Assembly: GCA_030040475.1 (NCBI GenBank)
Contig: JASHTQ010000454.1
Location: forward strand, 1 to 13,759
Direction: 5' to 3'
Length of the DNA: 13,759 nt
DNA from: Streptosporangiaceae bacterium
GTDB lineage: Bacteria; Actinomycetota; Actinomycetes; Streptosporangiales; Streptosporangiaceae
Part shown: positions 6,757 to 13,759 of the stretch, piece by piece
How positions within the stretch are numbered: the first letter of the stretch is position 1
Layout of the letters: each line of letters opens with the position of its first letter
Translations under genes and position numbers: made by a program
The notes under the pieces: generated by a model
Databases searched by the model: none
Told to the model about the DNA's origin: nothing
What the model saw: only the letters and a program-made list of their open reading frames with translations

Positions 6757-7608
6757 ATGCAACTCCGGCTGCTAGACGTTCCGGTAGACGGCGGCGACCT
6801 ACGCGTGCTCTTGTGGGGCAACGGCAGGCACGTGGCGGTCGCGGTGCACGGGATCACGGCCTCGGCCATGTCGTGGCAGGCGGTCGCGCGCCAGCTGCCG
6901 CCGGACTGGACGCTTGCCGCGCCCGACCTTCGGGGGCGCGGCCACAGCGCCGGGCTGCCCGGCCCGTACGGCCTGGGTCAGCACGCCGCCGACGTGGCGG
7001 CCGTGCTGCGGCATCTCGGCGGGCGGCCGGTGCTCGCCGGGCATTCGATGGGCGCGTACGTCGCGCTGCTGACAAATGACGCGCACAGGATGCGGCGGCT
7101 GGTGCTGGTCGACGGCGGCGTGCCGCTGCCGGTGCCGGAAGGCACGGATATCGAAGCGGTCATCGGCCCGGCGCTGACCAGGCTCCGCCAGACGTTCCCC
7201 GATACCGAGGCGTACCTGGACTTCTGGCGGGCGCACCCGGCGCTGGCCGGCAACTGGAACGCGGACGTGGAGGCGTACGTCCGCTACGACCTGACCGGTG
7301 CGGACGGCCACCTGCGGTCGCGGGTGGTCGAGGACGCGGTTCGCACGGACGGTGCCGAGGTACTGACGGAAAAGCCGTTCGCGGAGGCTCTCGGCCGGCT
7401 GACCGAGCCGACCCGGCTGCTGACCGCGCCCGCCGGGATGTTCGGCGCGCCGCCCGGGCTGTTGCCTGCGGAGACGGTCGCGGCGTGGCAGGAACGGGCG
7501 CCCAAGCTGCGCCCGCAGCTGGTGCCCGAGGTGAACCACTACACGATCATGTTCGGCAGGCCGGGCGCGGCGGCGGTGGCCGCGGCGATCACCACTCCCG
7601 TGTCTTGA
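6757..7608 (+). CDS. Alpha/beta-fold hydrolase
   Basis: A 283-residue serine hydrolase of unknown substrate, likely an esterase, lipase or related enzyme in the cytoplasm (no signal peptide). The oxyanion-hole region VHGITAS is at 30-36, DLRGRGHSAG at 57-66, the nucleophile elbow GHSMG at 95-99 with Ser97, and a catalytic His261 in EVNHYTIM. The usual acidic residue after strand 7 is not obvious (LLTAPAGM lacks Asp/Glu); D119 after strand 6 may serve. The reading frame is open further upstream to 6586, but ATG 6757 has GGGAGGG five bases before it and begins directly at the first beta strand, so it is the likely start. It is the first gene of a plus-strand operon; the sirtuin starts 14 bp after its stop. 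Confidence 0.88.
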   Translation: MQLRLLDVPVDGGDLRVLLWGNGRHVAVAVHGITASAMSWQAVARQLPPDWTLAAPDLRGRGHSAGLPGPYGLGQHAADVAAVLRHLGGRPVLAGHSMGAYVALLTNDAHRMRRLVLVDGGVPLPVPEGTDIEAVIGPALTRLRQTFPDTEAYLDFWRAHPALAGNWNADVEAYVRYDLTGADGHLRSRVVEDAVRTDGAEVLTEKPFAEALGRLTEPTRLLTAPAGMFGAPPGLLPAETVAAWQERAPKLRPQLVPEVNHYTIMFGRPGAAAVAAAITTPVS

Positions 7609-7622
7609 GGCACTATGGTGTA

Positions 7623-8468
7623 GTGACTTCGGTGACTTCGGGCACCCGGCTGGCGCAGGACACGTTGCTCGGGGTGGTTGCGTCCGGCGGGGTGGCGATC
7701 CTAAGCGGTGCGGGGCTGTCCACCGAGTCCGGCATCCCCGATTACCGCGGGCCGACCGGCCTGGCCAGGCGGGCAACGCCGATGACCTACCAGACCTTCA
7801 CCTCGAGCACCGCCGCGCGGCGCAGGTACTGGGCGCGCAGTCACGTCGGCTGGCGGCACATCGCCGCGGCGGTGCCGAACCGCGGCCACCACGCCGTCGC
7901 CGAACTCGGCCGCCGCGGCCTGCTTGCCGGGATCATCACCCAGAACGTGGACGGCCTGCACCAGGCGGCGGGCGCGGCCGGGGTGACCGAACTACACGGC
8001 AGCCTGCACCGGGTCATCTGCCTGCACTGCGGCCAGCGGACGGCACGCACCGACCTCGACAGGCGGCTCGAGGCGGCCAATCCCGGCTGGGCGCTGGGCT
8101 CGCAGGTCCTGGTCAAGCCGGACGGTGACGCCTTTGTCGATGAGGCGGCGGCCGAATCCTTCCAGGTCGTGTCCTGTGCCTCGTGCGGCGGGGTGCTGAA
8201 GCCCGACGTGGTGTTCTTCGGCGAGAACGTGCCGCCGGCGCGCGCGCGGGCCTGCTACACGCTGGTCGAGCAGGCCAGCGCGCTGGTCGTCCTCGGTTCC
8301 TCGCTGGCCGTGATGTCGGGGCTGCGGTACGTCAGGCACGCGGCCGGGCTCGGGCTGCCCGTCGTGATCGTCAACCAGGGGGCCACCCGCGGCGACCGGT
8401 ACGCCACCGCGACCCTCGACGCTCCCCTCGGGGATGTGCTTTCGGCGCTGGTCGGGCTGCTGCGATGA
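7623..8468 (+). CDS. Sir2-family NAD-dependent protein deacylase
   Basis: Removes acyl groups from protein lysines using NAD, giving nicotinamide and O-acyl-ADP-ribose. With the GTG at 7623 the protein has 281 residues. NAD-binding GAGLSTESGIPDYRG is at 29-43, TQNVDGLH at 106-113 and the catalytic histidine H125 in ELHGSLH. The structural zinc site is Cys133/Cys136 (CLHC) with Cys185/Cys188 (CASC). KPDVVFFGE follows at 193-201 and GSSLAV at 225-230. The pattern fits class II (SIRT4-like) sirtuins. The start is not certain: GTGs at 7623 and 7632 are both possible and only a weak TTGAGG precedes them; the open frame upstream runs through the hydrolase gene and is not real. The stop overlaps the start of the next gene as ATGA. 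Being divergent from an acyl-CoA synthetase is suggestive, since sirtuins are known to reactivate acetylated acyl-CoA synthetases. Confidence 0.92.
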   Translation: MTSVTSGTRLAQDTLLGVVASGGVAILSGAGLSTESGIPDYRGPTGLARRATPMTYQTFTSSTAARRRYWARSHVGWRHIAAAVPNRGHHAVAELGRRGLLAGIITQNVDGLHQAAGAAGVTELHGSLHRVICLHCGQRTARTDLDRRLEAANPGWALGSQVLVKPDGDAFVDEAAAESFQVVSCASCGGVLKPDVVFFGENVPPARARACYTLVEQASALVVLGSSLAVMSGLRYVRHAAGLGLPVVIVNQGATRGDRYATATLDAPLGDVLSALVGLLR

Positions 8469-9418
8469 CCGACCTGGACGTCGTGACCGGGGCGTTCAGC
8501 TACTCGGGGGCGGCGATCGCGCGCGACCTGCAGGCGTCGGGCCGGCGGGTGCGAACGCTCACCGGGCATCCCGACCGCGCCCCGGCCGGCACTCTTATCG
8601 AGGCGAGGCCACTCGATTTCGCCGACCCCGGCGGGCTGCGGGCGTCGCTGCGCGGCGCGACGACGCTGTACAACACGTACTGGGTGCGGTTCGCCCGCGG
8701 ATCGGTCAGCCACGAGACCGCGGTGGCCAACTCACGCGCGCTGTTCCTTGCGGCCGCCGACGCGGGGGTGCAGCGGATCGTGCATACCTCGATCACCCAC
8801 CCAGACGCGGATTCGCCGTACCCGTACTTCCGCGGCAAGGCGGCGGTCGAGCAGGCGCTGGCCGACCTCGGCATCCCGCATGCCGTGCTGCGGCCGTCCA
8901 TCTTGTTCGGCGGCAGCGGCGTGCTGATCAACAACATCGCGTGGCTGCTGCGGCGCCTGCCGGTGTTCGGGGTGGGCGGCACGGGCGACTACCGCGTCCG
9001 TCCGATCCACGTCGAGGACCTGGCCCGGCTGGCCACGGCGGCCGGGGCGGGCGCCGACACTACGGTCATCGACGCGGTCGGCCCCGACCGGCCCACGTTC
9101 CTCGACCTCGTCACCCAGATCAGGGACGCGGTCGGGAGCCGCAGCCAGGTCGTCCGCGTGCCGGGCTCGCTCATCCCGCCCGCGGCCGCGCTGCTCGGCG
9201 CGGCACTGCGCGACACCCTGCTGACCGCCGAGGAATACCGCGCGATGGCCGACGGCCTGGCCGACACCGACGGCCCGGCAACCGGCCAGACATCCCTGAT
9301 CGAGTGGATCATCGAGCACAAGGACACCCTGGGCCGCAGCTACGCTAACGAGCTCACCCGCCACTTCCGTTCGGGCAGAAAATCAAAAGACCGATTTTTA
9401 CCGAACGGGCGGTGGTGA
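8465..9418 (+). CDS. NmrA-like NAD(P)-binding protein (atypical short-chain dehydrogenase)
   Basis: A 317-residue Rossmann-fold protein. The N-terminal dinucleotide motif is VVTGAFSYSGAAIA at 6-19, with Ser in place of the middle Gly of TGxxGxxG. The TLYNTYWVRF stretch at about 67-76 and IVHTSITHPDADSPYPYFRGK at about 103-123 follow, then VLRPSILFGG near 142-151 and RPIHVEDLA at about 180-188. The classic YxxxK is replaced by a Y-x3-K in PYFRGK. Such proteins act as redox sensors or as oxidoreductases/epimerases; no substrate can be assigned. The ATG at 8465 overlaps the sirtuin stop (ATGA), so the pair is translationally coupled. The last residues, HFRSGRKSKDRFLPNGRW, are encoded by a structured repeat (9365-9417) whose other copy lies outside a gene. 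The tail is therefore probably a late addition rather than part of the fold. Confidence 0.87.
   Translation: MTDLDVVTGAFSYSGAAIARDLQASGRRVRTLTGHPDRAPAGTLIEARPLDFADPGGLRASLRGATTLYNTYWVRFARGSVSHETAVANSRALFLAAADAGVQRIVHTSITHPDADSPYPYFRGKAAVEQALADLGIPHAVLRPSILFGGSGVLINNIAWLLRRLPVFGVGGTGDYRVRPIHVEDLARLATAAGAGADTTVIDAVGPDRPTFLDLVTQIRDAVGSRSQVVRVPGSLIPPAAALLGAALRDTLLTAEEYRAMADGLADTDGPATGQTSLIEWIIEHKDTLGRSYANELTRHFRSGRKSKDRFLPNGRW
9365..9417 (+). repeat. Hairpin element at 3' end of NmrA-like gene (copy 2 of a dispersed repeat; possible terminator)
   Basis: Outer arms CCGTTCGG (9367-9374) and CCGAACGG (9401-9408) enclose an inner A/T stem, AAAATC (9379-9384) with GATTTT (9393-9398). The 17-base flank 9401-9417 (CCGAACGGGCGGTGGTG) equals the reverse complement of 1115-1131, and CCGTTCGGGC also recurs there. 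Both copies point the same way relative to transcription of their gene. Here the stop codon TGA starts inside the element, at 9416. Confidence 0.65.
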
Positions 9419-9506
9419 TACGCCCGACTATGCGTGCATGGTTCGATGTCGATAGCCGCGAGGCGAGGGCAACGCGTGGACGCTGCACAAGGCGATGCGC
9501 CGGGTG

Positions 9507-9522
9507 GCTGGGCTAGCCCAGC
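9507..9522. terminator. 16-bp perfect palindrome over the xerD stop codon, possible bidirectional terminator
   Basis: GCTGGGCTAGCCCAGC is its own reverse complement. As RNA it folds into a 6-bp GC stem with a CUAG loop from either strand. The xerD stop TAG is in the loop. It lies between two convergent genes (the NmrA-like gene from the left, xerD from the right), as a shared terminator would, but no U-tract follows on either strand. Confidence 0.45.
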
Positions 9523-10517
9523 GCCCGCGGGTGGGCCGCCGCGTAGACCTCACGGAGCTTGTCCACCGTGACCAGCGTGTAGACCTGGGTGGTGGTGACG
9601 GATGCGTGGCCGAGCAGTTCCTGGACCACCCGGATGTCCGCGCCGCCGTCGAGCAGGTGGGTGGCGAAGGAGTGCCGCAGCGTGTGCGGTGAGGTATCCG
9701 GCAGGCCCGCGCGCCCGGCGGCGGCGTGCAGCACCGCCCAGGCGCCCTGCCTGGTGAGGCGTCCGCCCCTGGCGTTGAGGAAGACCGCCGGGCTCACCGA
9801 CGCCCGCCGCGAGCCCGCGGCCAGCGCCGGCCTGCCCCTGACGAGGTATGCCTCCAGCGCCCGGACGGCGTAGCTGCCCACCGGCACTACCCGCTGCTTG
9901 CCTCCCTTGCCCTCCAGCCGCACCACCGGATCGGCGTCCAGCCGGAGCTCGTCCACGTCCAGCCCCGTCGCCTCGGAGATGCGCGCCCCGGTGCCGTACA
10001 GGAACTCAAGCAGCGCCCGGTCCCGCAGCAGCCGCGGCTCCGGGGCTGCGGCCACGGCCGGCGCATCCGGTCCCGGGCCAGCGGCATCGAGCAGGCGTTC
10101 CACCTCGTCAAGCGCGATCGCCTTCGGCAGCCGCTTGGGCGGTGCCGGCGGCGCCACCTCGCGCGCGGGGTCGTGCTCGCTAAGCCCCTGCGCGACCGCG
10201 AAGGCGTGCAGTCCCCGTACCGCGATCACCGCCCGGGCCGCCGAGCTAACCGCCAGCCCGTCGTGCTCCTCGTCTCCGTCCCGCAACGCGGCGAGAAACT
10301 CCGCCACGTCCGCAGGCCTGACGTCGGCCAGCCGCTCCTTTCCCCGCCCCGCGAGCGCCGCCTCGTACCGCCGCAGGTCCCTCCGGTACGACTCGACCGT
10401 ATTCGCGGCCAGCCCCCGCTCCACCACCAGGTATTCCAGGTAGCCCCGGACCACCCCTTGAACCGTCTGCCCCGCCGCCACGCCTCCCACGTTGTCACAC
10501 CCCTGATCCCCGATCAC
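9513..10517 (-). CDS. xerD: Tyrosine recombinase XerD
   Basis: Site-specific recombinase that with XerC resolves chromosome dimers at dif. The 334 residues (from GTG 10517) hold an N-terminal SAM-like core-binding domain (about 20-115: [29 protein letters not shown]) and a C-terminal catalytic domain (about 135-330). Catalytic residues are all visible: R179 (GTGARISE), K204 (GKGGKQR), H278 and R281 (HTLRHSF), H304 (LLGHAS) and Y313 (TQVYT). An Ala/Pro-rich insertion at about 147-162 lengthens the linker between domains. The start is uncertain: GTGs at 10517, 10490 and 10481 are all possible, and none has a strong ribosome-binding site. The position next to ald, a Nudix gene and pyrG, without phage or transposon genes, marks it as the housekeeping XerD and not a mobile-element integrase. 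Confidence 0.93.
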   Translation of the reverse strand: MIGDQGCDNVGGVAAGQTVQGVVRGYLEYLVVERGLAANTVESYRRDLRRYEAALAGRGKERLADVRPADVAEFLAALRDGDEEHDGLAVSSAARAVIAVRGLHAFAVAQGLSEHDPAREVAPPAPPKRLPKAIALDEVERLLDAAGPGPDAPAVAAAPEPRLLRDRALLEFLYGTGARISEATGLDVDELRLDADPVVRLEGKGGKQRVVPVGSYAVRALEAYLVRGRPALAAGSRRASVSPAVFLNARGGRLTRQGAWAVLHAAAGRAGLPDTSPHTLRHSFATHLLDGGADIRVVQELLGHASVTTTQVYTLVTVDKLREVYAAAHPRALG

Positions 10518-10550
10518 GCACCCCGGCCGCTACAAAGGCACAAGGGAAAC

Positions 10551-10574
10551 GCCCGTTCGCCCGTTCGCCTGTTC
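10551..10574 (+). repeat. Three tandem 8-bp repeats GCCCGTTC
   Basis: GCCCGTTC occurs twice and GCCTGTTC once, head to tail. The unit matches the arm of the two 3'-end hairpin elements (CGCCCGTTCGG). It lies downstream of ald on the minus strand, so its placement relative to transcription resembles the other copies. Confidence 0.6.
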
Positions 10575-10587
10575 GGGGCCGCGCCCC
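10575..10587. other. Short GC hairpin in ald-xerD spacer
   Basis: GGGGC-CGC-GCCCC forms a 5-bp stem with a 3-base loop directly next to the tandem 8-mers. It may add to termination after ald. A chance occurrence in such GC-rich DNA is quite possible. Confidence 0.3.
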
Positions 10588-10612
10588 GCCCCGCCTCAGC
10601 GAAGCCGCCGCT

Positions 10613-10672
10613 GCGGAATGAAACCCCGCTTTCAGCACCCTGGGAGGTCCTGGAACCGGGGTTTCATTCCGC
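10613..10672 (-). repeat. Perfect 16-bp inverted repeat downstream of ald
   Basis: Arms GCGGAATGAAACCCCG (10613-10628) and CGGGGTTTCATTCCGC (10657-10672) pair without mismatch around a 28-base loop, 102 bases past the ald stop. The arms include an unusual run, GAATGAAA, for this GC-rich genome. There is no U-tract, so a plain intrinsic terminator is uncertain. It may instead be a dispersed palindromic repeat or a small MITE-like element. The 256-bp spacer between ald and xerD otherwise shows no gene. Confidence 0.7.
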
Positions 10673-10773
10673 TCGGGCCGCGGCCCGGCTGCCCCGGAGG
10701 CACCACGAAGCGCTCAGCGCCACACTGGCACCGCGGAGGGTGGTCACGTTTGCCGCCGCGCGGTCGTCGGAAG

Positions 10774-11889
10774 CTAGTTGAGGACCTCGGCGATCGGGGT
10801 GTAGGGAAGGCCGTGGGCTTCGGCTACGGGTTCGCAGGTCAGGAGGCCGGCGTGGGTATTGAGGCCCAGGGCGAGCGCGTGGTCGGCGCGGAGGGCGTCG
10901 CGCCAGCCGCGGTTGGCTATCTCGACCGTGTACGGCAGGGTGACGTTGGTCAGGGCGTAGGTCGAGGTGTGCGGGACGGCGCCCGGCATGTTCGCCACGC
11001 AGTAGAACAGGGCGTCATGCACCTTGTAGGTGGGGTTCGCGTGCGTGGTGGGACGCGAGCCTTCGAAGCAGCCGCCCTGGTCAATCGAGATGTCGACGAG
11101 CACCGCGCCGGGCTTCATCCTGGATACCAGCTCGTCGGTGACCAGGCGGGGGGCCTTGGCACCCGGCACGAGCACTGCCCCGATCACCAGGTCGGCGTCG
11201 ATCACCGCACGCTCGATCTCGTAGGCGTTGGACGCGACGGTCTGGCAGTGGCCCTGGTAGATGGCGTCAGCCTGGCGGAGCCTGGCGATGTTCTTGTCCA
11301 CGAGCAGGACCTCGGCCTGCATGCCGAGGGCGATCGCGGCGGCGTTCATGCCGGAGACGCCGGCGCCGAGGACGACCACCTTGGCCGCGTAGACGCCGGA
11401 CACCCCGCCCATCAGGACGCCGCGGCCGCCGCCGTCCCGTTGCAGGTGGTGCGCGCCGACCTGCGGCGCCATCCGGCCGGCGACCTCGGACATGGGCGCG
11501 AGCAAGGGCAGCGACCCGTCGGGCAGCTGGACGGTCTCGTACGCGATCGACGTGATGCCCGAGCTGAGCAAGGCGTCGGTGCACTCCGCGGAGGCGGCCA
11601 GGTGCAGGTAGGTGAAGAGCACCTGCCCGGCGCGCATGCGCCCGTACTCCTCTTCGATCGGCTCCTTGACCTTGAGGATCAGTTCGCCCTCCGCCCACAC
11701 GTCGTCCGCGGTGGGAAGGATCTTGGCGCCCGCCGTGGTGAAGTCCTCGTCCGGGATCGACGAGCCCTCACCCGCTCCGGCCTGGATGACCACCTGATGC
11801 CCGCCACGGACCAGCTCGTGCACGCCGGACGGCGTGATCGCCACTCGGTACTCGTGGTTCTTGACTTCCTGGGGAATTCCGACCTTCAT
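10774..11889 (-). CDS. ald: Alanine dehydrogenase
   Basis: Catalyses reversible NAD-dependent oxidative deamination of L-alanine to pyruvate and ammonia, and is a cytoplasmic, typically hexameric enzyme. The 371 residues match the family's usual length. Key residues fall at the canonical numbers: R15 (HEYRVA), K75 (KVKEP), H96 (YLHLA) and D270 (DISIDQGG). The NAD-binding glycine motif GAGVSG is at 175-180, and the C-terminal THANPTYKVHDALFYCVANMPGAVP stretch is characteristic. The ATG at 11889 is preceded by GGAAGGA at six bases. It follows the Nudix gene by 56 bp, which leaves room for its own promoter; in other actinobacteria ald is induced by alanine through Lrp/AsnC-type regulators, but no such regulator gene is in the window. 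Nothing unusual in the protein. Confidence 0.97.
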   Translation of the reverse strand: MKVGIPQEVKNHEYRVAITPSGVHELVRGGHQVVIQAGAGEGSSIPDEDFTTAGAKILPTADDVWAEGELILKVKEPIEEEYGRMRAGQVLFTYLHLAASAECTDALLSSGITSIAYETVQLPDGSLPLLAPMSEVAGRMAPQVGAHHLQRDGGGRGVLMGGVSGVYAAKVVVLGAGVSGMNAAAIALGMQAEVLLVDKNIARLRQADAIYQGHCQTVASNAYEIERAVIDADLVIGAVLVPGAKAPRLVTDELVSRMKPGAVLVDISIDQGGCFEGSRPTTHANPTYKVHDALFYCVANMPGAVPHTSTYALTNVTLPYTVEIANRGWRDALRADHALALGLNTHAGLLTCEPVAEAHGLPYTPIAEVLN

Positions 11890-11908
11890 GGTGGTCCTTC
11901 CAGACTGG

Positions 11909-11924
11909 GGAGCGCCATTGCTCC
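11909..11924. promoter_or_regulatory. Inverted repeat upstream of ald, possible operator
   Basis: GGAGC-N6-GCTCC lies 20-35 bases before the ald start, in the 56-bp gap after the Nudix stop. The layout suits a dimeric regulator, but the arms are short and GC-rich and could be chance. No clear -10/-35 pair was found nearby. Confidence 0.25.
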
Positions 11925-11945
11925 GCTACGGTCATGCAAGCACAC

Positions 11946-12566
11946 TCAAGACACCGGCGCATCGGCGGCGCGGAGCGTGGCGAAGCCATTTGCCCTGGCA
12001 GCATATCCGGCCAAGATGCCGAGAGCCGCGACGCCGTTGTGCAGCTCAGCCGCGAAGACCTTGCGCACCGCCTCGTCGAGCGGTAGCCACTCGGTCAGCA
12101 GGTACGCCTCCTCGTCCTCGGGCTCGAAGTGGCGTTCCGCGGCGGGAATGGGCTCAAGGCCCCGGGCGAGGAAGACGCGCAGGCGCTCGGTACTGAAGCC
12201 GGGCGAGCTGAAGTAGTCGGCGAGGACACGCCAGTCGCTGGCCCGGTAGCCTGCCTCTTCCGCCAGTTCGCGCTGCGCGGTGGCCCACGGCGTTTCCCCT
12301 GCCACGTCGCACAGGCCGGCCGGGATCTCCCACAGCAGATAGCCGACGGGGTGGCGGTACTGCCTGATCATCAGGACCCGGTGCGCGTCGTCGAGTGCCA
12401 GCACGCCCACCGCGCCTGGGTGAATCACCACTTCCCGTTCGGCCAGGTGATTGTCGGGCATCCGCACCTTGTCCGCGCGCACGCTGACCAGCTTGCCGCG
12501 GTAGGGCTCGGCCGACGACGCCACCGGCCATCTCTGCGGAACGTCGGAGATGTTCACCTCGCTCAT
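11946..12566 (-). CDS. Nudix hydrolase, ADP-ribose pyrophosphatase type
   Basis: Probably hydrolyses ADP-ribose to AMP and ribose 5-phosphate with Mg2+. The protein has 206 residues. The Nudix box is [25 protein letters not shown] (about 83-107), with the metal-binding core E91, R99-E100 and E103-E104. The spacing from the leading Gly to E91 is one residue longer than the textbook box, as I recall for the M. tuberculosis enzyme Rv1700 as well. [17 protein letters not shown] (about 121-137) is the substrate-loop signature of ADP-ribose pyrophosphatases. The start ATG 12566 overlaps the pyrG stop (ATGA), so an apparent much longer frame reaching 13082 is not real. Translational coupling with pyrG is conserved in actinobacteria (pyrG-Rv1700 order in Mycobacterium). 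ADP-ribose is also a product-pathway metabolite of sirtuins, one of which is in this window. Confidence 0.92.
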   Translation of the reverse strand: MSEVNISDVPQRWPVASSAEPYRGKLVSVRADKVRMPDNHLAEREVVIHPGAVGVLALDDAHRVLMIRQYRHPVGYLLWEIPAGLCDVAGETPWATAQRELAEEAGYRASDWRVLADYFSSPGFSTERLRVFLARGLEPIPAAERHFEPEDEEAYLLTEWLPLDEAVRKVFAAELHNGVAALGILAGYAARANGFATLRAADAPVS

Positions 12567-13759
12567 GCGCTGGCCACGGCGCGCGCGCCGGCCATTCCGA
12601 GCGACTTGGAGCGGGCGAGCGCGGCGGCGATCAGGCCGCTGAACAGGGGGTGCGGACGCGTCGGACGGGACAGGAATTCCGGGTGCGCCTGGGTGCCCAC
12701 GAAGAACGGGTGGGTGTCCCGCGGCAGCTCGGCGAACTCGACCAGGTGCCCGTCCGGGGACAGCCCGGAGAAAACCAGCCCGGCCTGCTCGAGCGCGGCG
12801 CGGTAGGCGTTGTTGACCTCGTACCTGTGCCGGTGGCGTTCCTCGACCAGGCCGTGCCCGTAAAGCTCCTGGACCCGGGTGCCGGGCTGCAGGACGGCCG
12901 GGTACAGGCCAAGCCGCATCGTGCCGCCCATGTCCCGCTCCCCCGCCACCACGTCCTCCTGGTCGGCCATCGTGGCGATGACCGGGTCCGGCGTGGCCGG
13001 GTTGAACTCGGCGCTGTCCGCCTCGGGCAGGCCGGCCCGGTCGCGGGCCACCTCGATGACCATGCACTGCAGGCCGAGGCACAGGCCGAGGATCGGGATG
13101 CCGTTCTCGCGCGCGTACCGGATCGCGCCGATCTTCCCCTCGATGCCGCGGACCCCGAACCCGCCGGGGATCAGCACGCCGTCGACGCCCTCAAGCTCGC
13201 TGGCGGCGCCCTCGGGATCCTCGCAGGCGTCGCTGATCACCCAGCGGATGTTCACCTGCGCGTCGTTGGCGAAGCCGCCCGCCTTGAGCGCCTCGGCCGG
13301 CGACAGGTACGCGTCGGGCAGGTCCACGTACTTCCCGACCAGGGCGATCGTGATGCTGTGCGCCGGACGGTGCACCCGGCGCAGCAGGTCATCCCACTCG
13401 CTCCAGTCCACGTCGCGGAACGGCAGGCCGAGCCTGCGCACCACGTAGGCGTCCAGCCCCTCCGCGTGCAGCACCTTCGGGATGTCGTAGATGGACGGCG
13501 CGTCGGGCGCGGAGACCACCGCCTCCTCGTCGACGTCGCACATCAGGCTGATCTTGCGTTTCAGGCCCGCGCTGATCGGCCGGTCCGAGCGGGCCACGAT
13601 CGCGTCCGGCTGGATGCCGATGCTGCGCAGCGCGGCCACCGAATGCTGGGTCGGCTTGGTCTTCAGCTCGCCCGACGGGCCGATGTAGGGCAGCAGGCTG
13701 ACGTGCAGGAAGAAGCAGCGGTCCCGGCCGATCTCGTGCCTGATCTGGCGGATGGCCTC
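12563..13759 (-). CDS. pyrG: CTP synthase, 5' end beyond window
   Basis: Makes CTP from UTP, ATP and glutamine, the last step of pyrimidine nucleotide synthesis. The window holds 398 residues to the stop; about 160 N-terminal residues of the synthase domain lie outside. Visible synthase motifs include [18 protein letters not shown] (visible residues 23-40), the UTP/CTP-binding loop, and IVARSDRPI. The glutamine amidotransferase domain follows: [13 protein letters not shown] (oxyanion region, near 197-209), the nucleophile Cys227 in LGLCLGLQ, the RHRYEVN motif near 310-316, and the catalytic His359/Glu361 in AHPEF. Everything needed for the glutaminase half is intact. The frame is open right to base 13759. 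The stop overlaps the Nudix start, so the two are co-translated. Confidence 0.97.
   Translation of the reverse strand, partial: EAIRQIRHEIGRDRCFFLHVSLLPYIGPSGELKTKPTQHSVAALRSIGIQPDAIVARSDRPISAGLKRKISLMCDVDEEAVVSAPDAPSIYDIPKVLHAEGLDAYVVRRLGLPFRDVDWSEWDDLLRRVHRPAHSITIALVGKYVDLPDAYLSPAEALKAGGFANDAQVNIRWVISDACEDPEGAASELEGVDGVLIPGGFGVRGIEGKIGAIRYARENGIPILGLCLGLQCMVIEVARDRAGLPEADSAEFNPATPDPVIATMADQEDVVAGERDMGGTMRLGLYPAVLQPGTRVQELYGHGLVEERHRHRYEVNNAYRAALEQAGLVFSGLSPDGHLVEFAELPRDTHPFFVGTQAHPEFLSRPTRPHPLFSGLIAAALARSKSLGMAGARAVASA

Noticed and set aside
9513..10517. The tyrosine recombinase as part of an integrated mobile element
   Set aside because: Its neighbours are the usual core genes, no attachment-site duplication or tRNA is visible, and the protein has standard XerD features.
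10618..12216. Plus-strand open frame of 532 codons opposite ald and the Nudix gene
   Set aside because: It is the antisense of ald and shows no domain or ribosome-binding site; the real gene is on the minus strand with all catalytic residues.
12434..12442. CCCGTTCGG inside the Nudix gene as another copy of the 3'-end repeat
   Set aside because: It is a bare 9-mer within conserved coding sequence, with no matching arm nearby and no shared flank.
12563..13082. Extension of the Nudix gene upstream to 13082
   Set aside because: It would run inside pyrG in another frame and gives a Pro/Arg/Gly-rich leader; the ATGA overlap at 12563-12566 gives the natural start.
1..13759. Search for tRNA genes, CRISPR repeats, riboswitches and insertion sequences
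   Set aside because: No cloverleaf, regularly spaced repeat, transposase motif or recognisable riboswitch core was found on reading both strands; this is a visual search only.

Overview
This is a high-GC (roughly 70%) bacterial window. GTG starts, four-base start/stop overlaps and the gene families present all point to an actinomycete chromosome. The right end carries pyrG, an ADP-ribose pyrophosphatase-type Nudix gene, ald and xerD in one direction. That is a typical actinobacterial core neighbourhood, as also found in Streptomyces. I cannot name the genus from the sequence alone. No tRNA, rRNA, CRISPR array, transposase or phage gene is visible.

Left region (1-3940, all minus strand): a sigma-70 factor of the ECF type, cut by the window edge, and a small GNAT-like acetyltransferase lie next to a compact three-gene surface-protein operon. 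In transcription order this encodes a single-pass membrane protein of unknown function, a secreted DUF4397 protein with a C-terminal sortase-type tail, and a class F sortase. A candidate promoter lies upstream of the operon, and a hairpin sits directly after the sortase stop codon. This cassette is the most interesting accessory system here. The sortase has no arginine after its catalytic cysteine, and the substrate tail does not read LPXTG.

Middle region (3940-9418): an AMP-forming acyl-CoA synthetase gene is translationally coupled to a galE-type epimerase gene (minus strand). Divergently, an alpha/beta hydrolase, a Sir2-family NAD-dependent deacylase and an NmrA-type NAD(P)-binding protein form a plus-strand operon. 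The acyl-CoA synthetase and the sirtuin share a 169-bp divergent intergenic region, which suggests a link between acyl-CoA production and NAD-dependent deacylation. That link is an inference.

Right region (9419-13759, minus strand): xerD, ald, the Nudix gene and pyrG, with the 5' end of pyrG outside the window. The Nudix start overlaps the pyrG stop. The 256 bp between ald and xerD is rich in structure: a perfect 16-bp inverted repeat, a GC hairpin and three tandem 8-mers.

An unexpected link across the window is a structured repeat found at the 3' ends of two unrelated transcription units, the sortase (1115-1193) and the NmrA-like gene (9365-9417). Both copies have outer arms CCGTTCGG/CCGAACGG, an A/T-rich inner stem and an identical 17-base flank. 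Related 8-mers lie downstream of ald. In the NmrA-like gene the repeat encodes the last residues of the protein.
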